Source: Thermodesulfatator sp.
GTDB lineage: Bacteria; Desulfobacterota; Thermodesulfobacteria; Thermodesulfobacteriales; Thermodesulfobacteriaceae
Direction: 5' to 3'
Assembly (NCBI GenBank): GCA_003978075.1
Contig: QOAM01000067.1
Location: 1 to 13,854 of the forward strand
DNA: 13,854 nt
Shown here: positions 1-6,937 of the stretch, in pieces
How positions within the stretch are numbered: the stretch's first letter is position 1
How the letters are laid out: each line of letters starts with the position of its first letter
The notes under the pieces: model-generated
What the model saw: the letters and a program-made list of their open reading frames with translations, nothing else
The model's database searches: none
What the model was told of the DNA's origin: nothing
Position numbers and translations under genes: made by a program

Positions 1-131
1 CCCTGAGGGCTCGTAGCCTTCATCTTCTAGTTGTTTCAAAAAATTCGCTCTTCTGGAGCCTTCTTTGAAGGCTCCGGGGGCGAAGCCCCCAATTATCTTT
101 TCTCAGGCCGAGCTCCCTGAGGTTCCATAAC
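1..131. other. Left-edge region without a recognised gene
   Basis: I recognise no gene here. Plus-strand frames close quickly (stops at 4-6, 14-16 and 66-68). On the minus strand one frame is open from 93 to the window edge (31 codons, reading through the hairpins at 55-90, with a charged tail ending around K-Q-L-E-D-E-G-Y-E). It has only an ATT or an internal TTG (34-36) as possible starts, so it could be the first part of a leftward gene or just chance. The octamer CCCTGAGG occurs at 1-8 and again at 115-122. GATAAT on the minus strand near 93-98 resembles a -10 box, but no matching -35 is seen. Confidence 0.3.
55..121. repeat. Cluster of three adjacent hairpins
   Basis: Two perfect inverted repeats abut without a gap: GGAGCCTTC-TTT-GAAGGCTCC (55-75, 9-bp stem, 3-base loop) and GGGGGC-GAA-GCCCCC (76-90, 6-bp stem). 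A third, CTCAGG with an 8-base loop and CCTGAG, lies at 102-121. Neither strand has a T-run directly after the stems (the minus strand has T6 about 11 bases beyond the first stem), so these are not typical intrinsic terminators. They could be a REP-like intergenic repeat, a structured RNA leader, or part of a gene running off the left edge. Confidence 0.6.
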
Positions 132-159
132 AAAAAAGTGGGCGCTCAGGCCCACTTTT
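132..159 (-). terminator. Rho-independent terminator of the tRNA-Gly gene
   Basis: AAAAGTGGGC and GCCCACTTTT form a perfect 10-bp stem with a 6-base loop. On the minus strand it is followed by a run of six T (132-137), about 15 bases past the encoded CCA of the tRNA. The symmetric A/T flanks would let it act on both strands, but its place directly after the tRNA makes the minus-strand role the likely one. Confidence 0.85.
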
Positions 160-174
160 ACGGCCCCTTTATAT

Positions 175-249
175 TGGAGCGGGCAACGGGATTCGAACCC
201 GCGACCCTCAGCTTGGGAAGCTGATGCTCTACCCCTGAGCTATGCCCGC
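175..249 (-). tRNA. tRNA-Gly, anticodon CCC
   Basis: The reverse complement folds into a full cloverleaf: acceptor GCGGGCA/TGCCCGC (243-249 with 179-185), D arm GCTC/GAGC around an AGGGGTA loop, anticodon stem TCAGC/GCTGA with loop TTCCCAA, a five-base variable region, and a T arm with loop TTCGAAT. The anticodon at 215-217 is CCC, which reads the glycine codon GGG. The discriminator is T and the CCA end is encoded in the DNA (175-177). The gene starts 23 bases downstream of the hemW stop codon and has its own terminator. Confidence 0.95.
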
Positions 250-258
250 CCTTTAAAA

Positions 259-287
259 CATATAACCCTTGCTCAGAGAAAATGCAA
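259..287 (-). promoter_or_regulatory. Possible sigma-70 promoter for tRNA-Gly
   Basis: On the minus strand TTGCAT (282-287) is followed after 17 bases by TATATG (259-264), which ends 9 bases before the first tRNA base at 249. The hexamers match the consensus only in part (3/6 and 4/6), but spacing and position are right for a tRNA promoter. The -35 part lies inside the last hemW codons. The tRNA could instead be cotranscribed with hemW. Confidence 0.4.
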
Positions 288-1424
288 CTGCACCTGGTTG
301 GCCAGGAGGAGCCCCTTTTTGGTCAACTTGAGGCGGCCCCCCTCCAGGTGCACCAGCCCGAGGGCCGCAAGGCGGGAGATCTCGGAGGCGAAAAGCTGGG
401 CCGGGTCCCGGCCGAACCTGCGGGAGAGCTCCTCCAGATCCACTCCCTCGAGAAGCCGGAGGCCCAGGAAGAGGGCCTCTTTCAAGGCAGCCTCTTCCTC
501 TAAGACCTCTTCCACCTGGACCGGGAGCCTTCCTTCCCCCAGACTCCGGAGATACCCTTCCAGGTCTTCGGGGTTGCGCAGGTGCTTTCCCTGGAAAAAG
601 GAGGCCGCTGCCGGCCCCAGCCCGAGATAGGGTTTTAAGTGCCAATAAAGGAGATTGTGTCGGCAGGTGAAGCCCGGACGGGCGTAATTGGAGATCTCGT
701 ACCGTCCAAATCCGTGGGCCTCGAGGATCTCCGGAATCATTTCGTGCATGGCCACCAGGAGGTCCTCCGGAGGAAGTGTGAGGCGCCCTTCCTGAAGGAG
801 CCGGTAGAAGGAGGTGCCCTCCTCCACGGTGAGCTCGTAACAGGAGAGGTGTTCCGGGGAGAGGGCCAGGGCCGCGGAGAGATCCTCCTCGAGGTCGTGA
901 AGATCCTGGCCCGGCCAGCCAAAGATGAGGTCCAAGGAGAGGTTTTCAAAGCCCGCCTGCCGGGCGGCCTCCACCGCCTGACGCGTGTCCTCCGGACTAT
1001 GCCTTCGGCCCAGGGCCCGAAGACCCTTTTCTGAAAAGCTCTGGGCCCCGATACTTAGCCGATTGAAACCTAGCTCCCGCAAGGCCTTGAGATACCCAAA
1101 GCGCAGCCCCTCGGGGTTGGCCTCTAGGGTCATCTCCCGGGGTGCCAAGGGAAGGATCGGCAAGAGGCCCTCGAGTAATCTTTCGTAAAAACGCGGAGAA
1201 AGAAGGGAAGGGGTCCCCCCACCCACGTAGAGGGTCTCCAGCGGAAGCTCCTCAGGCCAGAACTCTGCCCAGAGTTTGGCCTCGGCCAGCAGGGCCGCAA
1301 GGTAAGAAGTTTCTTCCGGGGGCCGGGTCACCGAATAGAAATCACAGTAGGGGCATTTGGCCCGGCAAAAAGGGATGTGGAGGTAGAGTCCAGCCCGGGC
1401 CTCAGGGTTTGCCGTAACCTCCAC
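273..1424 (-). CDS. hemW: HemW, radical SAM heme chaperone
   Basis: HemW is an oxygen-independent coproporphyrinogen oxidase homologue that binds heme and hands it to client proteins. At 383 residues it has the usual family length. The radical-SAM cluster motif is C20-x3-C24-x2-C27 followed by D28-F29. This CDF form, without the fourth cysteine of HemN, marks HemW rather than the true coproporphyrinogen III dehydrogenase. Other family blocks are GGGTPS (68-73), EANPE (101-105), LSIGAQS (123-129), DLIFGWPGQ (165-173), YEISNYA (242-248) and C254-RHN with Y260-W261. The start is GTG at 1422-1424, the only plausible one before the cysteines. It overlaps the last 23 bases of hyuB, whose Gly-rich C-terminal codons (GGAGGTGGAGG) supply Shine-Dalgarno-like sequence, so translation is probably coupled to hyuB. 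Confidence 0.93.
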   Translation of the reverse strand: MEVTANPEARAGLYLHIPFCRAKCPYCDFYSVTRPPEETSYLAALLAEAKLWAEFWPEELPLETLYVGGGTPSLLSPRFYERLLEGLLPILPLAPREMTLEANPEGLRFGYLKALRELGFNRLSIGAQSFSEKGLRALGRRHSPEDTRQAVEAARQAGFENLSLDLIFGWPGQDLHDLEEDLSAALALSPEHLSCYELTVEEGTSFYRLLQEGRLTLPPEDLLVAMHEMIPEILEAHGFGRYEISNYARPGFTCRHNLLYWHLKPYLGLGPAAASFFQGKHLRNPEDLEGYLRSLGEGRLPVQVEEVLEEEAALKEALFLGLRLLEGVDLEELSRRFGRDPAQLFASEISRLAALGLVHLEGGRLKLTKKGLLLANQVQLHFL

Positions 1425-2949
1425 CTCCGGGCGTGCGGATTTCCAGGACTTCGCCGGCTTGAATCTTGAAGACTCCTTTGCCCGGCAAACGACGCTTGCG
1501 ACCTTGGCGGTCCCAAAAGAGGTTGAGCCCCCGTTTTCCAGGCTCTCCCCCGAAAAGCCCGTAAGGGGAAAGGCGCCGTCTTTCGGTAAGGAGGCTCACG
1601 GTCACCGGTTCCAAGAAGCGGAAGCGCCGCACCAGCCCCTCACCTCCCCGGAAGCGGCCCCGCCCTCCGGAGCCGGCCCGCAGACCGTAACGCTCCACCA
1701 CTACAGGGTAGGCCAGCTCCAGGGCCTCCACCGGGGTGTTCAAGGTGTTGGTCATGTGGGTATGCACCCCGGAGAGGCCCGGGGCCCCGGGTCGCCCTCC
1801 CATGCCTCCCCCTATGGTCTCGTAATAGGCAAAGTCCTTCCCCCCAAAGGCCAGGTTGTTCATGGAGCCACAGGAGGCTGCAGGGATCTTTTCCGGCAGG
1901 GCCTGGGCCAAGGCCCCGAGAACCACGTCTACTATGCGCTGGGAGGTCTCCACATTGCCTCCGGCCACCGGGGCCGGCCAGCAGGCGTCCACTACCGTAT
2001 GGGGTTCGGTGAGGATTTTCAAGGGGCGGAAGGCCCCCTGATTAGGGGGGACCAGCCCCCCGGCCAGGGATAGAAAGACGTAGAAGACCGCTGCCCGGGT
2101 CACCGAGCGCACGGCGTTGAGACCGGTGGGAAGCTCCGGGGCCGATCCCCGAAAATCCACCTTCACCTCCCCCTCGCCCACGCTGAGCCGCACCCTTATG
2201 GGGACCGGCTCCGCGGAAAGACCGTCGTCGTCCAGATAATCCTCGAAGAAGTATTCTCCCCGGGGGATCTCCTGGAGCACTTCCCGCATGTAGGCCTCGG
2301 AATAGGCCTGCAATTCCTCGGCCTTAGCCTCCAGGACCGAGAGACCGTAGCGGGAGGCCAGCTCTTCCAAGCGGGTCTTGCCCCGTGCGAGCGAGGCCAA
2401 TTGGGCCCGCAGGTCCCCCTCCCTTTCCGCGCGTCCCCGCACCCGGGAGAGGAAGTCCTCCCAAAACTTCTGGTCGAAACGGCCCTGAGAGAGGATCTTG
2501 CGCGGGGGGATGAGGACCCCCTCTTCCTCAATGTGGCGGGCCAGACCCATGGAGCCGGGATGCTTCCCTCCTACATCGGAGTGATGGGCCCGCACCGCCA
2601 GAAGAAAGGCCCGCCGGCCTTCGAGAAAGACCGGGGCCACCAGGGTAAGATCCGGGAGATGGGTCCCTCCCCGATAGGGATCGTTGGTGAGGACTACATC
2701 TCCGGGCTCCAAGTCGAACTCCTCCAGGATGGCAGCCACGGTATCTGGCAGGGCCCCCAGGTGCACGGGGATGTGGGCCGCCTGGGCCAGGAGACGACCC
2801 TGACCGTCGAAGAGGGCGCAGGAGAAATCCCGCCTTTCTTTGATGTTGGGCGAGAAGGCCGAACGCTGGAGCACCACCCCCATCTCCTCGGCCACCGAGG
2901 AAAAGAGACCATAAAAAACCATAATCTCCGTAGCGGAAAAGGAAGGCAC
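1402..2949 (-). CDS. hyuB: Hydantoinase B/oxoprolinase family protein (HyuB-like)
   Basis: Members of this family are the B subunits of ATP-dependent N-methylhydantoinases and the corresponding half of 5-oxoprolinase. They normally act with an HyuA subunit on cyclic amides. The 515 residues match the usual length. Typical blocks are a start region with EEMG and SAFSPNIKERRDFSCALFD (about 21-48), DPYRGGTHLPD (90-100), AHHSDVGG (121-128), a PNQGAFRPL block, GGNVETSQRIVD, and a C-terminal Gly-rich stretch. The chosen start is GTG at 2947-2949. An in-frame ATG nine codons later is possible but would trim the helix before EEMG. The gene after it is hemW (23-base overlap). No hyuA lies upstream; the next gene that way is the divergent lptF. 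The substrate cannot be told from sequence. Confidence 0.88.
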   Translation of the reverse strand: MPSFSATEIMVFYGLFSSVAEEMGVVLQRSAFSPNIKERRDFSCALFDGQGRLLAQAAHIPVHLGALPDTVAAILEEFDLEPGDVVLTNDPYRGGTHLPDLTLVAPVFLEGRRAFLLAVRAHHSDVGGKHPGSMGLARHIEEEGVLIPPRKILSQGRFDQKFWEDFLSRVRGRAEREGDLRAQLASLARGKTRLEELASRYGLSVLEAKAEELQAYSEAYMREVLQEIPRGEYFFEDYLDDDGLSAEPVPIRVRLSVGEGEVKVDFRGSAPELPTGLNAVRSVTRAAVFYVFLSLAGGLVPPNQGAFRPLKILTEPHTVVDACWPAPVAGGNVETSQRIVDVVLGALAQALPEKIPAASCGSMNNLAFGGKDFAYYETIGGGMGGRPGAPGLSGVHTHMTNTLNTPVEALELAYPVVVERYGLRAGSGGRGRFRGGEGLVRRFRFLEPVTVSLLTERRRLSPYGLFGGEPGKRGLNLFWDRQGRKRRLPGKGVFKIQAGEVLEIRTPGGGGYGKP

Positions 2950-3056
2950 CTTCAGGGAAGCCTCGCCTTCCTACGGGGTCCCGACCCGGTCCCGTAAGAC
3001 ACGCCCTGCCTCTTTTAGATCCCGCTTCATCTGGTAATTTTTCAACTAGAAGCCCG
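2950..3056. promoter_or_regulatory. Divergent intergenic region between hyuB and lptF
   Basis: This 107-base gap must hold the 5' signals of both the leftward hyuB-hemW unit and the rightward lptF-lptG unit. On the minus strand there is a good -35-like TTGAAA near 3041-3046, but only poor -10 candidates follow. On the plus strand GGTAAT near 3033-3038 could be a -10 for lptF without a clear -35. An inverted repeat, TACGGG (2972-2977) with CCCGTA (2991-2996) and an inner CCG/CGG pairing, would form a hairpin in the hyuB leader. No promoter can be assigned with confidence. Confidence 0.35.
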
Positions 3057-4139
3057 ATGCTCACAAGATACCTTTTGCGGGAGATCTTTTCAAACTTTCT
3101 CTGGGTGCTTTCTGTAGGGCTTCTTCTGCTTTACCTAGTGCGCATAGCCGACTTCGGGCCGGAGATCTTCGCTCGCGGGGGAACGTTCCCCGATCTCCTA
3201 CGTTTCTCCGGATATCTCCTCCTTTTCCTTCTCCCCTTCGCCCTTCCTTTGGCCGGGCTGGCCGGGGTGCTCCTGGCCTTCATGCGTCTGGCCCAGGATC
3301 AGGAGACCCTGGCCTTGACCGCTTTAGGGGTCTCTCCTCGACAGCTGGTCAAGGCCGTGGCCCTGGTGGCCTTGGTCCTTTTCGCTCTCGGGCTCTGGTT
3401 CAACCTTTTCCTGGTGCCTAAGGCCAAGCGCCGCATGCGCGACACCCTTTGGGAGCTGGCCCTCAAGCGTCTGGAGCGGGGGCTCCCGGAAAAGACCCCG
3501 GTGGACTGGTTCCCCCATCTCCTCCTTTATATCCGGAAGGTCGAAAAGGGTTTCTATTTTAAGGATGTCTACCTCTTCCGGGAGACTCCGGAGGGCAAGA
3601 AGGGCTTTCTCTACGCCCGACGCGGACACCTGAGCCTCCTCCCTGGAGGGGTGGAGATCTCCCTAGAGGAAGGGGAAGGCCATTTCTTTTCCGCCAACCT
3701 CGAACGGGTGGAAAATCTCTCTTTCAGGAGTTATCGTCACCGCTTCCCCTTAAGACCCTTGGAGGAACGAGAATTCAAGCGGGGAGAGATGGGCCTTTCC
3801 GCACTCCTGGCCCGGGCCCGCTCCTCCAAGCTCCCTCCCCGAAAACGCCATAAATATTTGGCAGAGTTCTATCAACGCTTTTTCTATCCCCTGGCTGCCT
3901 TAGTCCTGCCCTTCTTGGGCCTTCCTCTGGGCCTGCATCTGAGGACCTCGGGAAGGACCCCGGCCCTGATCCTGGGACTCCTCCTCTATCTTTTTTACTA
4001 TCTGCTTTTTTCCTTCGGAAGCACCCTGGCCGAAAAGGGAAAGCTCCCCCCTCCGGCGGCCTTTTCTCTGGCCCCGCTCTTTTTCGGAGGCCTGGCTTTT
4101 CTCCTCTGGCGCTGGAGCTTGCGGAAGGAGGGCCTGTGA
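3057..4139 (+). CDS. lptF: LptF, LPS export permease subunit
   Basis: LptF and LptG form the transmembrane core of the LptB2FG ABC transporter, which pulls lipopolysaccharide out of the inner membrane and feeds it to the Lpt bridge. The 360-residue protein has the family layout: three N-terminal membrane helices (about 12-30, 50-76, 98-120), a periplasmic beta-jellyroll domain (about 121-265), and three C-terminal helices (about 272-294, 301-323, 332-354). The cytoplasmic coupling segment after TM2, QDQETLALTALGVSPRQL (80-97), which contacts the LptB ATPase, is well kept. The start is ATG with only a weak Shine-Dalgarno site (AGAAG). The gene overlaps lptG by four bases. F versus G is assigned by order and similarity within one family, so the two names could be swapped. 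LptB is not in the window. Confidence 0.88.
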   Translation: MLTRYLLREIFSNFLWVLSVGLLLLYLVRIADFGPEIFARGGTFPDLLRFSGYLLLFLLPFALPLAGLAGVLLAFMRLAQDQETLALTALGVSPRQLVKAVALVALVLFALGLWFNLFLVPKAKRRMRDTLWELALKRLERGLPEKTPVDWFPHLLLYIRKVEKGFYFKDVYLFRETPEGKKGFLYARRGHLSLLPGGVEISLEEGEGHFFSANLERVENLSFRSYRHRFPLRPLEEREFKRGEMGLSALLARARSSKLPPRKRHKYLAEFYQRFFYPLAALVLPFLGLPLGLHLRTSGRTPALILGLLLYLFYYLLFSFGSTLAEKGKLPPPAAFSLAPLFFGGLAFLLWRWSLRKEGL

Positions 4140-5206
4140 AACTCTATCAACGCTACCTCCTGGCTCCTCTGGGCCTCTTTTTGCCCCTCTTTCTCCTGGC
4201 CTTTTCTGGTCTCTATCTCCTGGTGGAATTTTTCGAAAGACTAGAGGACCTCCTTTACGCCGGAGGGCGGATAGATCTCCTTCTTCTTTACCTCCTCTAC
4301 CGGTTGCCGGAGATCCTCTTCCAGGTCTGGCCTCCAGCCATGGCCCTGGCCGCCTTGGTCTCCCTGGCCTTCCTTTCCCGGGGCAACGAACTCCTGGCCC
4401 TGCGTTCCTTGGGCTTTTCCCCCTGGCGTCTCATTACACCCTACCTGCTCGCCTCCCTAACCCTTTCCTTTCTGGTTTCCGGGCTGCTGGCCGTCACCCT
4501 CCCGGCGAGCACCTATCGCGCCCTTTACACCTGGGAGGTAAGAGTGAAAAGGCATCGTCCGGCCACCCTCCTGGCCTCTGGGCGGCTCTTTTTCTCCGGC
4601 CCGGACTTTATGCTCTGGGCCCGACCTCTGGAGCCCGGAGGAGAACTCCTGGCTGATCTCCTGCTGGTCAAGAAGAAAAAGGACCAACCCGAGGCCTATA
4701 TCTACGCTCGCCGGGCCCGCTTCCTCCGAAAAAAGCGGTGGCAACTGGAGGAGGCCCTGGTGGCGGAAAGGAGCCAGAATTTCGCCCCCAAAAGATACTC
4801 AAGCCAGGAACTCGACCTGGGATTTTCTCCGGAGATCCTCCTTTCGATAAAAAGACCCCTCAAGGCCTTAAGCCTGCACGAACTTCTAGCCCGTTATCGC
4901 TTTCTCAAGGCCTCAGGGCTTTCCCCTGCGGCCCCGCTGGCCGAGATCTTCTACCGCTTTTCTTACCCTTTTCTGGCTCCCCTCCTGGCTGCCCCAGCCC
5001 TTCTAGCCTTTCTCTCCTTTCGGGGAAAGCGCGCCCTAGCCAAGGGCCTTTCCACGGGCCTCCTCCTGACGGTCCTCCTTTACGGCTTCTTCATCCTCTT
5101 GAAGATTCTGGCCGCTAGAGGCCATCTGCCAGTGTGGCTGGCCACCCTCCTTCTTTGGACAAGCCCCTTGGTCTTTGCTATCTTCTCCTTGAGAAAGACC
5201 TACTGA
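4136..5206 (+). CDS. lptG: LptG, LPS export permease subunit
   Basis: This is the second permease of the LPS extractor and pairs with LptF. The 356 residues show the same plan: membrane helices at about 8-30, 62-82 and 98-122, a periplasmic domain rich in beta strands (about 125-265), then three helices (about 270-292, 300-322, 330-350). The coupling motif GNELLALRSLGFSPWRL (83-99) is typical. Translation starts at GTG 4136-4138, whose last bases belong to the lptF stop (GTGA overlap). A Shine-Dalgarno AAGGAGG lies just upstream inside lptF, so the two subunits are probably made in coupled, near-equal amounts. Confidence 0.88.
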   Translation: MKLYQRYLLAPLGLFLPLFLLAFSGLYLLVEFFERLEDLLYAGGRIDLLLLYLLYRLPEILFQVWPPAMALAALVSLAFLSRGNELLALRSLGFSPWRLITPYLLASLTLSFLVSGLLAVTLPASTYRALYTWEVRVKRHRPATLLASGRLFFSGPDFMLWARPLEPGGELLADLLLVKKKKDQPEAYIYARRARFLRKKRWQLEEALVAERSQNFAPKRYSSQELDLGFSPEILLSIKRPLKALSLHELLARYRFLKASGLSPAAPLAEIFYRFSYPFLAPLLAAPALLAFLSFRGKRALAKGLSTGLLLTVLLYGFFILLKILAARGHLPVWLATLLLWTSPLVFAIFSLRKTY

Positions 5207-5253
5207 GACCCCTTAAAAAGGGAGCAGCCCCAAAAGGAAGGTTTTCAGGGGTC
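5207..5253 (+). other. Inverted repeat between lptG and the asmA-like gene
   Basis: GACCCCT directly after the lptG stop (5207-5213) pairs perfectly with AGGGGTC (5247-5253), enclosing a 33-base loop. The right arm ends two bases before the AGGAGGT ribosome-binding site (5256-5262) of the next gene. There is no T-run, so it is not an intrinsic terminator. It could affect mRNA processing or access of ribosomes to the next gene, or be chance. Confidence 0.3.
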
Positions 5254-5267
5254 GCAGGAGGTAGATA

Positions 5268-6812
5268 ATGCGGCTGGTTTACAAGATCCTTCTCGCTGTG
5301 GTCCTGGTCCTGGGGCTGGCGGTGGTGGGGCTCTTTTTGCTGGTGAGGGCCTACCTCCGGCCGAAGAAGATCCGTCCCCTGATCATAGATGAGGCCCAAA
5401 AGGCCCTTCACCGCAAGGTGGAGCTCTCCCGGGTGGAAGTGGGGCTTTTTAAGGGGATCCACCTGGAGGGGCTGGCGGTCAAGGAGGCCGATGGAAGAAC
5501 GGATTTCGTGCGGGTCAAGGACCTGAAAGTGAAGTTCGCTCTCTGGCCCCTCCTTCACCGGAGGGTAGTTCTTACCCAGGCGGAGATCTCCGGGCCTTAT
5601 GTCCACCTAGTGCGGGACCGTCAGGGGCGTTTCAACTGGCAAACCCTGGTCCCTCCCTCTAAACCTCGGAAGGGCGTAGCTCCTAGCCCCAAAGCCGGCC
5701 TTCCCTTTCTCCTGGTGGTTCCCCGCTTCGAGGTTAAGGGAGGACTCCTGGTCTTCGAAGACTTAAAAGGGGAGCTGCCCTCCCTGCGCATCCCCTTCGA
5801 ACTTTCAGCCTCTCTTGCGGAGACCGAGGCCCGGGGAAGGCTTTCTTTCCGGCTGTTTGATTCCCCCTGGCAGGCTCAGGCCCGGGTGGTGGACTGGGCT
5901 TCAAAGCCTGTACTCTATTTCGTCCTTTCCGGTAAGACCCTGAATCTCAACCCCTTTCTCAAGGACAAGACCCGCACCTCCCGGAGGACTTTCCCTTCCC
6001 GGGGAGGGGGACCGGTGCGCCCCCCGCTTCTCCCCTTCCGCCAGGCCGAAGTCCAGATAGCCATAAAGAGGGTCCTTTACCGAGAGCTGGTTGTTTCCGA
6101 CCTGGGGCTCAAGGCCTCTTACGCCAAAGGCCACCTGGTGTCCGACCTTCAATGCAAGGTGGCCGGGGGAACGGTGAAAAGTCATCTCCAGGCGGACCTG
6201 GGAATCCCCTCTTGGGAGATCCGAGAGAGCGCGAGGGATCTAGAGCTCGCCGAGCTCCTCGACGGCCTCTGTCCAGATCTCCCCGGCCGCTTCCGGGGAA
6301 GGGCCTCGCTGGAGGGCCAATTCAGCGCCTCCGGCTGGACCTCGGCCAGGATAAGGGATACCCTCGCCGGCTCCGGAACCTTTCAGATTCATCCCCTGGA
6401 GCTTTCCCATCTGCCAGCCACCCAAAAGCTGGCCGCCCTCTTGGGGCTCCCCGAGCTTTCCGTCCTGGTCTTTGAAAAGGGCTCTGGGAAATTCCAAATA
6501 GCCCATCAGAGGGCGGTCCTCCTGGCCGATCTTGCGGGACGAAACCTCTCCGCCCACATCCCCCGAGGAGTCCTTACCCTGGACGGTAGGCTGGATTTCC
6601 CGGTGGATTTGGTCTTTTCCTCGGAGACGTCCAAAAAATTGACGGAGAGGTGGCCCCTGGCTCGACACCTCACCAACCGCAGGGGCCAGGTGGAGCTCAC
6701 TGTGAGACTCCTGGGGCCCTACCGTCGTCCTCGGGTCATCGTCCGCTCCCGTCCCCTGGAAAGAAAGATCGAAAAAGAACTGGAAGAGCGCTTCGAGCAG
6801 TGGCTTAAGTAG
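5268..6812 (+). CDS. AsmA family envelope protein
   Basis: AsmA-like proteins are anchored in the inner membrane by one N-terminal helix and expose a long beta-rich periplasmic part. Large relatives (YhdP, TamB, YdbH) act as bridges carrying phospholipids to the outer membrane. This 514-residue protein has a hydrophobic segment at about 5-27. An AsmA N-terminal block follows, with a VELSRVEVGLFKG-like stretch and then a GxFNWQTL motif near 120-126. The C-terminal third resembles AsmA repeats (GSGTFQIHPLELSHL, then KLAALLGLPEL and LDGRLDFPVDLVFSS). It ends in a charged helix (ERKIEKELEERFEQWLK). The start is fixed by AGGAGGT five bases before the ATG. It follows lptG by 61 bases on the same strand, which suggests a role in outer-membrane lipid supply. 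At this size a full bridge is doubtful, and its exact function is unknown. Confidence 0.75.
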   Translation: MRLVYKILLAVVLVLGLAVVGLFLLVRAYLRPKKIRPLIIDEAQKALHRKVELSRVEVGLFKGIHLEGLAVKEADGRTDFVRVKDLKVKFALWPLLHRRVVLTQAEISGPYVHLVRDRQGRFNWQTLVPPSKPRKGVAPSPKAGLPFLLVVPRFEVKGGLLVFEDLKGELPSLRIPFELSASLAETEARGRLSFRLFDSPWQAQARVVDWASKPVLYFVLSGKTLNLNPFLKDKTRTSRRTFPSRGGGPVRPPLLPFRQAEVQIAIKRVLYRELVVSDLGLKASYAKGHLVSDLQCKVAGGTVKSHLQADLGIPSWEIRESARDLELAELLDGLCPDLPGRFRGRASLEGQFSASGWTSARIRDTLAGSGTFQIHPLELSHLPATQKLAALLGLPELSVLVFEKGSGKFQIAHQRAVLLADLAGRNLSAHIPRGVLTLDGRLDFPVDLVFSSETSKKLTERWPLARHLTNRRGQVELTVRLLGPYRRPRVIVRSRPLERKIEKELEERFEQWLK

Positions 6813-6937
6813 GAAAAATTTTCCCCTCTCCGGAAAATCTTTCCCTACCTCTCCTCTTCCTAAGGGCGGGAAAAGACCGATTCCCCTTCTAGTCAAGAGT
6901 TCTTGCTGGCACAGAAGTTGCGTTCTCTCCAGGTGCT
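6813..6937 (+). other. Intergenic region upstream of the flagellar operon
   Basis: This holds the sigma-54 promoter described separately. Just after the asmA-like stop, ATTTTCC (6818-6824) and GGAAAAT (6832-6838) can form a weak AT-rich hairpin followed by a short pyrimidine stretch, a poor terminator candidate. An imperfect dyad, AAGGGCGGGAA (6862-6872) and TTCCCCTT (6881-6888), lies about 45-70 bases upstream of the predicted transcription start. It could be an activator site, though nothing in the sequence proves this. Confidence 0.35.
6907..6922 (+). promoter_or_regulatory. Sigma-54 (RpoN) promoter of the flgF operon
   Basis: TGGCACAGAAGTTGC matches the RpoN consensus TGGCAC-N5-TTGC exactly, with the invariant GG (6908-6909) and GC (6920-6921) separated by 10 bases. 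In many polarly flagellated and delta-type bacteria, RpoN with a flagellar enhancer-binding protein (FlrC/FleQ/FlgR type) turns on rod, ring and hook genes, which fits its place before flgF. Counting from -12 at 6921 puts the start of transcription near 6933, only about five bases before the flgF ATG. Confidence 0.9.

Noticed and set aside
55..90. Double hairpin as an intrinsic terminator
   Set aside because: Neither strand has a T-run directly after the stems. The true tRNA terminator is at 132-159.
2401..3064. Plus- and minus-strand open frames over the hyuB start (2401-2997 plus, 2528-3064 minus)
   Set aside because: Both overlap hyuB codons that encode conserved family blocks in the accepted frame. 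The minus one would also overlap the start of lptF.
6240..6896. 218-codon minus-strand frame over the end of the AsmA-like gene
   Set aside because: Antisense to conserved AsmA C-terminal sequence; it has low-complexity Gly/Pro/Leu content and no homology that I recognise.
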